A stretch of DNA of 64,000 nt from Coriobacteriales bacterium (GCA_031282405.1 JAITDU010000023.1:1-64000), one strand, 5' to 3'; positions 25,598-35,006 are shown, counted from the stretch's first letter. Translations and numbers: made by a program. Notes: generated by a model not told the origin, from the sequence alone.

Positions 25598-26599
25598 CTA
25601 TTGCATTAATTCCTCTTGAGACAGCTGCCTTTTTCTGCGGTACCAGTTGCGGATAGAATGGGCCGCCCATTCGTAGAGGGGAATCGTCAGAAAGATAATC
25701 CACGCGGGGTGCGGCTGGTCATTTGCGCACATCCACAAAAACCAACAGGCTGTCAGCAGCGGGTAGATGCCAAAAAAGATATCAGAGGCTTTGTGCTTGA
25801 CGATACCATGAACGATAATATAGTAGAGGGGAATGCTAAAAAAGACGAAGAGGCCTATCACCCAGGCATCATAGATAAAGCCGACAAGGAGATAGACGCA
25901 GGTTACCAGTACCGGGAAGGGGAACTTCAACCAGGCGCTGGTACGTCGCCATCCGCCTTCATGCCAATCCCATTCATCTGTCTTTCCGTGAGCATCTTCC
26001 TTCTCGACATGGATACCGTCGGCAAAACTTACGTGCACTTTCTCGCCGTCGCCCTCTACATGGATGCCGTCTTTCCAGTTTATGTGCACCTTGTCTTTGC
26101 CGTCATCGACGTGGATGCCGTCTTTGAAGCTGACGTGCACTTTCTCGCCGTTACTACAGCAGGTTCGTCCGTCGTCTGGCTCCTCGCTGGCTTGTTTGTC
26201 TGCCTGCTCGTCAGGCTGGGGCGCTCCGTGTTGATTGTCTGCCTGCTCATTGGCTTGCTCATTGACCCGCGCCGCATCGTATTGCTGGTCGGTCGGTCGG
26301 CTTGTCAGCGTATCAACCCGCGCCGCACTGTGTTGCTCACTGTTGTGCCTGTCTGCTCGATCCTGCTGTTCAAACTCCACATCATCCTTGATGCTGACGT
26401 CTACATAGAGCAAGTCGTCTAACGACACCCCATACAGCTCGGCCAAAGCGATGAGGTTGTCGGTATCGGGAGAAGACTCCGAACGTTCCCACTTGGACAC
26501 CGCCTGGCGCGTAACGCCCAGCTTGTCAGCCAGGGCCTCCTGTGAAAGCCCACGCTCGCGACGGCGCGTGGCGAGCCTTTCGGCAATATCTACATTCAT
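25598..26599 (-). CDS. Membrane-anchored XRE regulator with three short beta-type repeats
   Basis: 333 residues. Residues 1-60 are an XRE helix-turn-helix (RRRERGLSQEALADKLGVTR then QAVSKWE). Residues 75-145 are a Gln/Asp-rich linker. Residues 151-199 hold three tandem units: GEKVHVSFKDGIHV, KDKVHINWKDGIHV and GEKVHVSFADGIHV, each followed by a short acidic spacer. Residues about 226 to 315 carry four membrane helices, and the end is basic (RNWYRRKRQ). A cytoplasmic DNA-binding head tethered to the membrane is the plain reading; the repeats could form a small beta stack that senses something. ATG 26599 has GAGGAG upstream. Signal and target genes are unknown. Confidence 0.85.
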   Translation of the reverse strand: MNVDIAERLATRRRERGLSQEALADKLGVTRQAVSKWERSESSPDTDNLIALAELYGVSLDDLLYVDVSIKDDVEFEQQDRADRHNSEQHSAARVDTLTSRPTDQQYDAARVNEQANEQADNQHGAPQPDEQADKQASEEPDDGRTCCSNGEKVHVSFKDGIHVDDGKDKVHINWKDGIHVEGDGEKVHVSFADGIHVEKEDAHGKTDEWDWHEGGWRRTSAWLKFPFPVLVTCVYLLVGFIYDAWVIGLFVFFSIPLYYIIVHGIVKHKASDIFFGIYPLLTACWFLWMCANDQPHPAWIIFLTIPLYEWAAHSIRNWYRRKRQLSQEELMQ

Positions 26600-27242
26600 G
26601 GTTATCTCCTCGTATTCCTGATATTCCTGAACCTACGCGTTGTTTCCAAAGGAACCGAGTCTAAAAAGCTGGGTCTTTTATGGTCTGACCAACTTGCGTC
26701 AGCACTTCACGTAAGTTATTGCTTCCAAAGGAACTGGATCCTTAGGTGATCTGCCGCTCTGAATCAACTATAGCAGCAAAGCCTACTTTACGGTTGCGCA
26801 AGGCCAAATGCCAGCTATTCCAGTTGGAATTTTACGCAACTTTTGGTTGCGAGTGGGCAATAGGGTCTGTGCTGGGGAGTTGATTCTTGCTGAGGAACTG
26901 GTATTCGGGCTTCGCCTACGAGCGAAGAATGCTATTCCAGAAAGGATGCTTGTTTCCCATCGTTTATGGGTGACAAAAGTGAGTTTAGCGGACTATTTAA
27001 ACCGTAAGTGTGGTAATGAGAATCACATAGATACCCCCAGAAGTTTGCCTGTCAAGGGTTGACAATCATACCGTCCTTTTGTCATGTTCGTTCCCTTGTC
27101 ATGTTTGTCACTGTCCCTTGTCACCCTGCAGTCCAGTTGGTTCGCAAACCCAGCCACCCGTGCTTTGCTGTAGGCGAAGCATAAAATGTTAGAATTGGCG
27201 ATACTACTAAGTTGATTCAGAGTCCAGGGAGGCAGGTGCGCT
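26600..27242. other. Gene-free stretch with degenerate REP copies
   Basis: No convincing gene is seen. Two copies of CCAAAGGAACYG occur (26646-26657 and 26725-26737), matching the complementary strand of the REP core. A second group of decayed copies lies at 27059-27125. GGGAGG before 27243 serves the next gene. Confidence 0.5.
27059..27125 (-). repeat. Decayed REP-like cluster
   Basis: On the minus strand the units TGACAAGGGACAG, TGACAAGGGAACGA and TGACAAAAGGACGGT follow each other. They resemble the intact REP sequence TGACACAAGGGGACGGT at 23054. Confidence 0.45.
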
Positions 27243-28334
27243 ATGCGGATCAAGGCGGCTATCGTCAAAGAGCCGGACGGAGCATTTTTGATAGAGGAGC
27301 TCGAGCTGGACAAACCGCAGCCGGGCGAGCTGCTGGTGCGCTTGGAGGCCGTGGGAATCTGCGCGACCGACGCGGCCGCCCGTGCACAACATGTCCCAAC
27401 GCCTTTGCCGGCGGTTCTTGGTCATGAGGGCGCTGGAATAGTTGAAGCTATTGGCGCTGGAGTGAGCGGCTTTGCACTTGGCGACCGCATCTGCCTGACG
27501 TTTAGCTCATGCGGTAGCTGCGAATTCTGTCTTGATGCTAAACCCTGGCGCTGCGAGCAATCGGGGCGATTGAATTTTGGCGGTGCTTGTCTTGATGGTT
27601 CACATCGCCTGCATTATGGCGACAGTGAAGTGTCGGCTTTCTTTGGCCAGGGATCCTTTGCCACGCATGCCGTTGTAAACTTCCTCAGCGCGGTGCGCGT
27701 CGGCAATGATGTTCCGCCAGAAGTCGCAGCGCCGTTGGGCTGTGGTGTCCAAACCGGAGCAGGCACGATTCTCAACGTGCTCAAAGTCACTCCGGGAACA
27801 TCGATCTCTGTCATCGGTATGGGCACGGTGGGCATGAGCGCAGTGATGGCCGCGCGCCTCGCCGGAGCCAGGCCAATCATCGCTGTGGGCGGCAATGCTA
27901 AAACCTTGGAATTGGCCGCCGAGCTGGGCGCCACGCATGCGATTAATCGCCGCGAAACGGCAGACATAGCAGCGGCAATCCGCATGATTACCGACAAGGG
28001 CACACATTTTACGCTGGACAGCTCTGGCAACGCTGCGCTGATAACAGCTGCGCTGCACGGACTGCGCCCAAACGGCACCCTGGCCTTAGTCGCGCCCTGC
28101 GAGGACCTGCACCTTGATGTTTTCTCCGACCTGATAGACTACACACGACGCATCGTAGGCGTGATGGAAGGAGCCTCGAACCCCAAATTGTTCATTCCAC
28201 TGCTGCTGGACTACTACAAAGCGGGATTGCTGCCCTTAGACCGCATCATCACAACCTATCCCTTTGAAGATATCGAACAAGCCTTTGTCGACTCTCAAGA
28301 GGGAAACGTCATCAAAGCTGTGTTGAAAATGTGA
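27243..28334 (+). CDS. Zinc-dependent medium-chain alcohol dehydrogenase
   Basis: 363 residues. Catalytic zinc residues are seen in VGICATD (Cys) and GHEGAGIVE (His-Glu). The structural-zinc loop carries four cysteines, CGSCEFC followed by WRC. The Rossmann motif is VIGMGTVGMSAV. The sequence is closest in style to the aryl-alcohol (XylB-like) and glutathione-independent branch of the MDR family. It interconverts an alcohol and aldehyde with NAD(P). ATG 27243 has GGGAGG upstream. It stands alone, 147 bp from the convergent flavoprotein gene. Confidence 0.9.
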   Translation: MRIKAAIVKEPDGAFLIEELELDKPQPGELLVRLEAVGICATDAAARAQHVPTPLPAVLGHEGAGIVEAIGAGVSGFALGDRICLTFSSCGSCEFCLDAKPWRCEQSGRLNFGGACLDGSHRLHYGDSEVSAFFGQGSFATHAVVNFLSAVRVGNDVPPEVAAPLGCGVQTGAGTILNVLKVTPGTSISVIGMGTVGMSAVMAARLAGARPIIAVGGNAKTLELAAELGATHAINRRETADIAAAIRMITDKGTHFTLDSSGNAALITAALHGLRPNGTLALVAPCEDLHLDVFSDLIDYTRRIVGVMEGASNPKLFIPLLLDYYKAGLLPLDRIITTYPFEDIEQAFVDSQEGNVIKAVLKM

Positions 28335-28357
28335 GCGGGCAGAGGACTGCGCCTTAT

Positions 28358-28444
28358 GCCTGGCGGGCGCAAGGCGCTCGGTAGTGGCTCGTGCAAACGC
28401 ACGCCTCAAAGCCGGGTGTGAGCCTGGCGAGCGTAAGGCTCGCG
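28358..28444 (+). repeat. Two imperfect direct repeats forming hairpins after the dehydrogenase gene
   Basis: GCCTGGCGGGCGCAAGGCGC at 28358 and GCCTGGCGAGCGTAAGGCTC at 28422 differ at 4 of 20 positions. Each can fold (GGCGC/GCGC and CGAGC/GCTCG). They lie between two converging genes. Confidence 0.45.
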
Positions 28445-28481
28445 ATGTCTCTCTCACCCTAATAAAGCTATTATACTAGCA

Positions 28482-30122
28482 TTATGTTTTGAGCTTGTTG
28501 GGTGCCCATTCCGAGTTGGCACTGGACTTACCGGCCAGATAGCCATGGAAGAGAGCGTAGGCGTTGCAGAGGCCGGGGATAGCCATCTGGTAGCCGCTAC
28601 CCAGGCGCCAACCAACGGTGTTGCCGGCGGCGAAGAGGCCGGGAATCGGCTGCCAGTCCTTGTCCAGAACCTCCATCTTGTCATTGCACTTGACACCACT
28701 GGAGGTACAGTAAAAGAAGGCCTCGGACTTTACGGCCACATAGGGCGGATCATCAATGGGGTCGAGGTACTTGGGCAGCTTGCCCCAATCCCGGTCGAAG
28801 CCGGCCGCGCAGTTGGCGTTGTACCTCTCCACCGTCTGCACCAGGGTCTCGGGATCTACGCCAATCTTGACAGCCAGCTCCGCGATACTGTTTGCCTCAT
28901 GCCACTCCGAGGTTTGCTTGACTTTTTCGTGCCAGACCGCAAGGTCGGCATTGAAGGGCAAGGTGATGGGCATGGTAAAGTCATTGGTCGGCCGAATCTG
29001 CCAGTAGTAGTTGCTGCCTTCGGGCAGCTCGGCCAAAAGGTGGGTGTGCGCAAGCCAGGAGACAGATTCGTTTTGGAAGCGTCGGCCGCTCGCATCCACG
29101 GCCAGGTAGGGCCACCAGTTGTAGCCGGTGCTGAACCAGGACTGGTACGAGGGGTCGATTTCCTCCATTGCAGCACCCGCCCAGCAAAGCATCTTATGGC
29201 CTTGGCCGTCGTCCATGGGCTCGGTGGCGGTAATCGGTGTCTTGTCGCTGATTCGGGCATTGTACCAGCCATAACGCTTGGCAAAGCGAGCCAGGAAAGG
29301 TGGCGCGAAATGCGCCATCATCGCGTCGTTAGCACCGTAGGAACCGCTGCACACAACCACACCTTTGCTGGCACTATAGTGTATGTGCCGGCCAGATTCG
29401 TCGCTGGCGATCAGGCCCGTGACCCGTCCGTCCGCATCCTGAGTGAGCACGCGGGCAGTGGTGTTAAAGTGCATCTGACAACCGTGGCTTTTTAGCCAGT
29501 TGTGCATCATAAAGTTGAAGTCCTCCAGACTGTCGCGGCCGCTGGGGTCAAAATTGACGTGGCTGTTCAAGGACTGCAACAGCTCCCGCTGGCGATCTGG
29601 ATAAGGCGTCTGCACGGAGACGCGCGCCGGGAAGCCAGCCGGCTCCAGCACTTGCTCCACTAATTCATCAAGCACAGCGCCGCTATAAAACACCCATTGA
29701 CTGAGCAGACTGAGGTCGCAACGGGCGGCCAGTTGATTAAAGACTGTCTGGATGACCTGATATTCATCCTGGCGAGGCTGGCCTTGCTCCAACTGGAAGC
29801 GAGAGTTAACGAAGCCGATACCGCTACCGCCGATGTGCGCCGTGCTATTGCGCTCCAACACAATGACCGATGCGCCCTCCAGAATAGCACTATAGGCGGC
29901 GAACTCTCCGGCCAGCGCAGAACCGACGATGATGACATCGGCCTGATAGGCGGCCGCGCAGTCCTCGGGCTTGAGGTCTGGCGGCTTTCCCAGCCAGTCG
30001 GTAGCAGTGGGGGGTACTGGATCGCCAGCACTGGCATCGTCTACAGTAGGCGGAGTCGGGCGGGTGGTTGCCGCAATTTGGGGCACATCCAGGTCAACGT
30101 GGGTGTCTGCGTTAGCGCTCAT
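28482..30122 (-). CDS. FAD-dependent oxidoreductase (fumarate reductase / ketosteroid dehydrogenase-like flavoprotein)
   Basis: 546 residues. The FAD-binding motif is a variant, ADVIIVGSALAGEFAAYSA, followed by ERNSTAHIGGSG. The C-terminal FAD segment is GLFAAGNTVGWRLGSGYQMA. No twin-arginine or lipoprotein signal is present, unlike many Coriobacteriia relatives, so the enzyme is predicted to be cytoplasmic. A 45-residue Thr/Pro/Asp-rich N-terminal extension precedes the fold. These flavoproteins reduce or dehydrogenate enoate, steroid or related substrates; which one cannot be told. GGGAG lies 8 nt before ATG 30122. No haem or membrane-anchor partner is adjacent. Confidence 0.85.
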   Translation of the reverse strand: MSANADTHVDLDVPQIAATTRPTPPTVDDASAGDPVPPTATDWLGKPPDLKPEDCAAAYQADVIIVGSALAGEFAAYSAILEGASVIVLERNSTAHIGGSGIGFVNSRFQLEQGQPRQDEYQVIQTVFNQLAARCDLSLLSQWVFYSGAVLDELVEQVLEPAGFPARVSVQTPYPDRQRELLQSLNSHVNFDPSGRDSLEDFNFMMHNWLKSHGCQMHFNTTARVLTQDADGRVTGLIASDESGRHIHYSASKGVVVCSGSYGANDAMMAHFAPPFLARFAKRYGWYNARISDKTPITATEPMDDGQGHKMLCWAGAAMEEIDPSYQSWFSTGYNWWPYLAVDASGRRFQNESVSWLAHTHLLAELPEGSNYYWQIRPTNDFTMPITLPFNADLAVWHEKVKQTSEWHEANSIAELAVKIGVDPETLVQTVERYNANCAAGFDRDWGKLPKYLDPIDDPPYVAVKSEAFFYCTSSGVKCNDKMEVLDKDWQPIPGLFAAGNTVGWRLGSGYQMAIPGLCNAYALFHGYLAGKSSANSEWAPNKLKT

Positions 30123-30440
30123 GGCGAATCTCCCTTCTCAACGGTGGTGCGGCTGCGTTTTGGTACGGCTACATCTTAGTGTGGCTACGTCTTGTCCCAC
30201 TTCGTCAATTTTGCACACCATTTTTGCGCTACCACCTCAAGTCCAGATAATTCTCATCGGAGGAAGAACATCTGCTGGCTTTATCTGCTGGCTTTGAGAC
30301 ATGTGTCGCGCCAACGTAAAGTTTTGGTGTAAAGACGTGGTGTAAAGCCATGGTGAAAAGTCGATGTAATTGTACCATTGTCGCAACAGCAAAGAGGCAG
30401 CAAGGGCGGCCTTTTGTCACCTTTATTCCGTTGGCGTTTC

Positions 30441-30469
30441 TTTGCGTTGTTGGCCTCAATGGCTATACT
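30441..30469 (+). promoter_or_regulatory. Possible promoter of the candidate ncRNA
   Basis: TTTGCG (30441-30446), a 17-nt spacer, then TATACT (30464-30469). The -10 is good and the -35 weak. Confidence 0.35.
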
Positions 30470-30475
30470 TGATTG

Positions 30476-30975
30476 TGACCATTCTGTCGAACTAATGCCC
30501 ATAACGGCAAGAGAGGCGCTGCTGGGTATTCCTGCATAGCATAAATACCTTTTAAGAGGTCGCCATAGTTCGCCCGTACCAATGGGAAGCGTCGAATCTT
30601 CTTTAACGGACAGCTCTGAATGCCTGCGCAGACGGCTTCGCCGAGCCAAAATTGCGCCGCGATACAAGATTGGGGCGGCCCCTCATGTTCTGCGCTTGTT
30701 GTATCCGGCATCGGCACGGCTGCGCCATTGATGACCCCTGTGGCGACCTCACAGGGGAGCAGTTGAAGTGAGAGGCGAAGTACGCCAGGAACAACTGCGG
30801 CTAGACAAACAGAACTGATATCGCCACGCGCCCAAACAGACCTGGGCAGAATTGACTCGAAATCTGACGTACTCCCCGGGGTCCCCGCGAAACCCGAAGG
30901 AGCGATGCGACTGAGTTTCGTGGGGTGGGAAGCTATAAATCGGCACCCTTCTATGCGCAACACAAAGCATTTCGC
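30476..30975 (+). ncRNA. Candidate large structured non-coding RNA (about 500 nt)
   Basis: The 30123-31192 gap has no gene with a ribosome site and family. It contains strong stems: CCCCTGTG (30735-30742) pairs with CACAGGGG (30750-30757) around a 7-nt loop, and CCCCGCGAAAC (30883-30893) pairs with GTTTCGTGGGG (30915-30925). The second stem has one G-U pair if read from the plus strand but a C-A mismatch from the minus strand, which favours plus-strand transcription. Frames on the minus strand (30463-30963) are open but lack an RBS and look like translated RNA sequence. A TATACT lies just before 30476. The class was not recognised. Confidence 0.4.
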
Positions 30976-31049
30976 TAATCTGTTGGCTGAATGGAGCTTT
31001 TTTCGTCTAAATGGAGTTGCAAAGCTTAAATCTATAAAGTAAGCTCATG

Positions 31050-31069
31050 AAGTTAGAGTACTTTAACTT
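31050..31069. promoter_or_regulatory. Operator-like palindrome upstream of the ECF/ABC operon
   Basis: AAGTTAGAGTACTTTAACTT has 6-bp perfect outer arms and an AGTACT centre. It lies 124 bp before the first gene, a plausible site for the operon's AraC protein or a metal regulator. Confidence 0.4.
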
Positions 31070-31192
31070 TAGAAGGCTCCCCTTGCGCTGCCGTCGTATG
31101 CTGCGCACTTTGGCATACTTAAACCGGATGTCACCGCATTTTAGCGCGGGAGGAAAATCAGATACCGCACCAAGCAGATTGGAAGAGAGCGC

Positions 31193-31786
31193 ATGCAGAA
31201 GTCAGATAAACGCCTTAATGCCAAAGACCTTATCAACATTGGGCTTTTTACAGCAATTTATTTTGTGATCATGTTTGCGGTCGCGTGTCTCGGCTACATA
31301 CCAATATTCATGCCCGCGCTGGCGGCACTTTGCCCGTTGGTGGGAGGTATTCCCTTCATGTTGTTGCTCACCAAGGTGCGCAAGTTCGGCGCAATGCTGA
31401 TTATGATTGTGATCCTTGGAATTTTCTACCTGGTCCTGGGTACGTCTCCGTGGACCTTGCCTCTTGGCATCGTAACGGGATTAATCGCTGAACTCATCGT
31501 CAGAGCTGGCAATTATCAAAGTGCGAAGAGAGCCGTGATCGCCTACGGTGTATGGTGCATCGCCATCTTCGGCAACTTTGTACCAACTTTCTTTATGCGC
31601 GACGCCTATTACGAAAGAATGGTGAGCGGCGGATATGGCCTTGAGTACGCGGATGCGTACATGAGTTATCTGCCAGATTGGATCGCCCCGATTCTTATTG
31701 TTGCCTGCTTCGTATTTGGCTGCCTGGGCGCACTTCTGGGACGCGCAGCCCTCAAAAAGCACTTTATCCGTGCCGGAATAGTTTGA
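31193..31786 (+). CDS. MptD-family ECF transporter S component
   Basis: 197 residues, all hydrophobic, with about five to six membrane segments (for example NIGLFTAIYFVIMFAVACLG and FGAMLIMIVILGIFYLVLG). The family (Trep_Strep/MptD) gives substrate specificity to ECF importers. GGAAGAGAG precedes ATG 31193. The stop overlaps the next start (TGATG), tying it to the T component and ATPase. The substrate is unknown. The operon's two exporter-fold ABC proteins and AraC regulator suggest a metal, metallophore or similar small ligand. Confidence 0.8.
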   Translation: MQKSDKRLNAKDLINIGLFTAIYFVIMFAVACLGYIPIFMPALAALCPLVGGIPFMLLLTKVRKFGAMLIMIVILGIFYLVLGTSPWTLPLGIVTGLIAELIVRAGNYQSAKRAVIAYGVWCIAIFGNFVPTFFMRDAYYERMVSGGYGLEYADAYMSYLPDWIAPILIVACFVFGCLGALLGRAALKKHFIRAGIV

Positions 31787-32520
31787 TGAGGATGGAACTT
31801 CTGCGCGGAGGATATGCGGAGCAGACCCTGCGCCTTGACCCCCGTATAAAGATGCTCATGGTTGTCACCGTAAGTGTGATTCTCACCGCCGGGGGTTATG
31901 GCGGACTGATGACTTATATACGCCCAGCATTGGCAGTCCTGCCCCTGCTGTTACTGCTTCTCTCCAAACGCTGGGCTGCGTCATTGCTCTACATACTCTG
32001 TTTTGGGTTGGCCTATTTTGGAGAATACTTCTTGCTCTCGCGCACCTATGGCGTTGTAAACTTCATATTATTGGCGAGCTTCAGCCTGTTCACCCGATTC
32101 ATGCCGGGACTGATGATGGGCTATTTTCTCGTTTCAACTACTACCGTCAGTGAGTTCATGGCTGCCATGCGCAGGATGCATGTAACGGAGAAAATCGCCA
32201 TTCCTTTGTCGGTAATGTTCCGTTTCTTCCCTACTGTACGAGAAGAATACTCCGCCATCGGTGACGCGATGCGAATGAGAGGTGTGGTTTTGGCAGGAGG
32301 CAAACCGCTGAAGATGCTGGAATACCGTTTTGTCCCAATGATGATCTGCTCCCTGAAGATTGGCGAAGAACTTTCAACGGCAGCACTGACACGGGGACTT
32401 GGCGCACCGGTGAAGCGCACGAATATATGCTCGATCGGCTTTCGCGCCCAGGATATTGTCCTTCTGCTGTTGTGCCTCGCAAGCCTTGGCGTCTACATAC
32501 AGTGGCTGTTTGTACACTAG
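31786..32520 (+). CDS. ECF transporter T component (EcfT/CbiQ-like)
   Basis: 244 residues from ATG 31786, which overlaps the preceding stop; ATG 31792 is a close alternative. The N-terminal segment RLDPRIKMLMV is the standard EcfT opening (DPRxKL). Several membrane helices follow. A conserved cytoplasmic coupling region contains AIGDAMRMRGV (A-x-x-x-R-G type), the helix that contacts the ATPases. It stands between the S component and the double ATPase. Confidence 0.85.
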   Translation: MRMELLRGGYAEQTLRLDPRIKMLMVVTVSVILTAGGYGGLMTYIRPALAVLPLLLLLLSKRWAASLLYILCFGLAYFGEYFLLSRTYGVVNFILLASFSLFTRFMPGLMMGYFLVSTTTVSEFMAAMRRMHVTEKIAIPLSVMFRFFPTVREEYSAIGDAMRMRGVVLAGGKPLKMLEYRFVPMMICSLKIGEELSTAALTRGLGAPVKRTNICSIGFRAQDIVLLLLCLASLGVYIQWLFVH

Positions 32521-32530
32521 GGAGACAGCG

Positions 32531-34033
32531 ATGATTGAATTGCGCAACGTGACATTCAATTATCGGCAGACCACGTCCGCCAGCAAAGAGAGCGGGCTTA
32601 AAAATATTTCCCTCACGATCAGGCAAGGCGAATGCGTCTTGCTCTGCGGCGAAAGCGGTTGCGGAAAGACGACGCTTGCAAGGTTAATTAATGGGCTGAT
32701 CCCGCATTTTTACGAGGGGGAACTCAGCGGCGAAGTGCGTGTGGACGGCAAGCGCCTACCCGATCTGCCCCTTTACGAGACAGCGGGTGTAATCGGTACC
32801 GTATTTCAAGATCCTCGCAGCCAATTTTTTAATGTGGACACCGCGAGCGAGATTGCATTCGGGCCCGAAAATCTCGGGCTGTCGGAGGCCGAAATAACAT
32901 CACGTGTGGAGAAAGTCGCACGAGAGATGCGGATCGAGCACCTCCTGGGACGAAGCATCTTCAAATTATCCGGCGGTCAGAAGCAAAAAATCGCCTGCGC
33001 TTCGGTGGCAGCCTTGTGTCCTGATATCTATGTCCTGGATGAACCGTCGTCAAACCTCGACATGGCGGCAATGACAGATCTACGGCAGCATATCGCCTTG
33101 TGGAGATCACAGAAAAAAACCATCATTGTCGCCGAGCACCGCCTGCATTATCTACGCGGCCTCTGCGACCGCGTAATTTATATGCGTGCAGGCAGAATTG
33201 AGCAAACCTTCACATGGGAGGAATTGGAAGCACTGCCTTTGCAGAAGCGGACTTCCATGGGGCTGAGAGTGCTTTCGCTTGATGAGCTGAAGCTCAGCCC
33301 CTCGGGCACCGTAGCGCCCCTGACGGATACCTTGGAGTTTTCTGATTTCGTCTACACCTACAAACGCGGCGAGAAGGCACTCGATATCCCCTCCATAAGC
33401 CTGCCACGCGGCGCAGTGATTGCGGTCGTCGGCTTAAACGGTGCGGGCAAATCGACCTTCGCCCGCTGCCTGTGCGGACTTAATAAACACTTCCGTGGCA
33501 CCTTGACCTTAGCAGGGCAAAGGCTGCGAAACGGCGCGCGGCGCAGGCAGTGTTTCATGGTCATGCAAGACGTGAATCATCAGCTTTTCACAGAGAGCGT
33601 TCTGGATGAAGTTCTGCTTGGCATGAAGAAAGAGGATAAAGCCGCTGCGGAGGCGATCCTTGACAGTATGGACCTGCTGGATCTCGAAGAGGCACACCCC
33701 ATGAGCCTTTCCGGCGGAGAGAAACAGCGTGTCGCCATAGCCACCGCAACTGCAAGCGCGCGGGAAATTATAGTTTTTGACGAACCTACCAGCGGTCTTG
33801 ATTATACCCATATGCGTAGCGTTGCAAGCAACTTGGCACGATTGCAGGAAATGGGCAAAACGCTGTTCGCGATTACCCACGACCCTGAACTGATTATGGC
33901 ATGCTGCACCCACGCGATCACTATTGACCGTGGTAAGGCCCAAAACGTCCTTGCGTTAGATGGAGTTGGAAGGCAGGCAATTCTGGCGTTTTTCCTGCGG
34001 AAGGAAGGTGAACGGGATGCTGTACGAGGGTAA
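32531..34033 (+). CDS. Fused ECF ATPase (EcfA-EcfA', two ABC domains)
   Basis: 500 residues containing two complete nucleotide-binding domains. First domain: Walker A GESGCGKTT, Q-loop VFQDPRSQFF, signature LSGGQKQ, Walker B IYVLDEPSSNLD. Second domain: Walker A GLNGAGKST, signature LSGGEKQR, Walker B IIVFDEPTSGLD, switch His in AITHD. It powers the ECF importer made by the two genes before it. GGGAGA precedes ATG 32531. Its last 17 bases overlap the AraC gene. Confidence 0.9.
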   Translation: MIELRNVTFNYRQTTSASKESGLKNISLTIRQGECVLLCGESGCGKTTLARLINGLIPHFYEGELSGEVRVDGKRLPDLPLYETAGVIGTVFQDPRSQFFNVDTASEIAFGPENLGLSEAEITSRVEKVAREMRIEHLLGRSIFKLSGGQKQKIACASVAALCPDIYVLDEPSSNLDMAAMTDLRQHIALWRSQKKTIIVAEHRLHYLRGLCDRVIYMRAGRIEQTFTWEELEALPLQKRTSMGLRVLSLDELKLSPSGTVAPLTDTLEFSDFVYTYKRGEKALDIPSISLPRGAVIAVVGLNGAGKSTFARCLCGLNKHFRGTLTLAGQRLRNGARRRQCFMVMQDVNHQLFTESVLDEVLLGMKKEDKAAAEAILDSMDLLDLEEAHPMSLSGGEKQRVAIATATASAREIIVFDEPTSGLDYTHMRSVASNLARLQEMGKTLFAITHDPELIMACCTHAITIDRGKAQNVLALDGVGRQAILAFFLRKEGERDAVRG

Positions 34034-35006
34034 GGTCTTTCTGGGGACTAACATCCACTTGATTATCAGCAACGAACACTGCGAGGTCTACAAGGTTCAA
34101 AACAGCACCGGTGAGGGCTTGATGACCTGCTACCATCTTCTCCCTGGCATTGTAATGATGCACTGCGACATACATATGTTGTATTACCGCTCCGACCTGC
34201 AAGCAATGACAGAGATGTTCTCCCTCGACCATTGTCGAGAAGGGCGAATGGAATGCCAATTGGTGAGCGGCCCTGTGCTTTATCTTGATGCGGGAAGCGC
34301 CCTCGTGCACGACAGCGAAGGTTTCCACCCTGATTTTGTCTGCCCGACCTCCCATTTTCACGGACTCACGATTGTCTTTTTTATAGAAGAAGCACAAAGG
34401 AGCCTGAAGGCCATGTTTGATGACTTTGATGTTGATCTGCAAAGCATACGGAACAAATTTTGCGGCGACCGCCCTCCCTTCATCCTGCCAAAGGGGAAAC
34501 TTCCGGAACAAATCTTTAACTCGCTTTACGAGGTGGCAGGCGGTGCGGGAACAAGCCTGCATCGGCTAAAAGTGATGGAAATTTTGCTATTGCTGGATGA
34601 ACTGGATGTTTCTGAGGTGGCTAAGACGCCCTATTTCTACAAAACACAAGTGGAAAAGGCCAAAGCGATAGAACGCTACCTCTCAGAAAATCTGAGCAGA
34701 CATCACACGATAGAAGATCTCTCCCTTCGTTTTGGCTTTCCTGCAACCTCGATGAAACTATGCTTTAAGGGCGTGTTTGGCAGCAGCATCTATGCCTACG
34801 TACGCAACCAGCGGATGAGCACCGCAGCGATGATGCTGCGCCAGTCACAGGCGCGCGTGACAGATATTGCGGCAGCGGTGGGCTATGAGAACGCGAGTAA
34901 GTTTTCCAAAGCCTTCCGCGCTGTGATGGGCGCATCGCCCAATGAATATCGCAAGCAGTCTGTCGAAAGCGCGATCCAGCAAGCGAAAGAAGGCTCCCAT
35001 GTTTAA
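34017..35006 (+). CDS. AraC-family transcriptional regulator (YbtA-like context)
   Basis: 329 residues. The C-terminal domain has two helix-turn-helix units: HTIEDLSLRFGFPATSMKLC and VTDIAAAVGYENASKFSKAF, then the family end GASPNEYRK. The N-terminal 200 residues are the sensor part with no recognised fold. It sits within the transporter operon, overlapping the ATPase gene by 17 bp and the following ABC gene by 8 bp. In yersiniabactin-type loci an AraC protein (YbtA) in the same position activates siderophore import genes. A likely local activator; the ligand is unknown. Confidence 0.88.
   Translation: MLYEGKVFLGTNIHLIISNEHCEVYKVQNSTGEGLMTCYHLLPGIVMMHCDIHMLYYRSDLQAMTEMFSLDHCREGRMECQLVSGPVLYLDAGSALVHDSEGFHPDFVCPTSHFHGLTIVFFIEEAQRSLKAMFDDFDVDLQSIRNKFCGDRPPFILPKGKLPEQIFNSLYEVAGGAGTSLHRLKVMEILLLLDELDVSEVAKTPYFYKTQVEKAKAIERYLSENLSRHHTIEDLSLRFGFPATSMKLCFKGVFGSSIYAYVRNQRMSTAAMMLRQSQARVTDIAAAVGYENASKFSKAFRAVMGASPNEYRKQSVESAIQQAKEGSHV

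Noticed and set aside
26808-27062. 84-codon plus-strand ORF
   Set aside because: No ribosome site or family; the region looks like decayed intergenic DNA with REP remnants.
30463-30963. 166-codon minus-strand ORF as a protein gene
   Set aside because: No ribosome site and a composition like translated structured RNA; kept as an ncRNA candidate on the plus strand instead.
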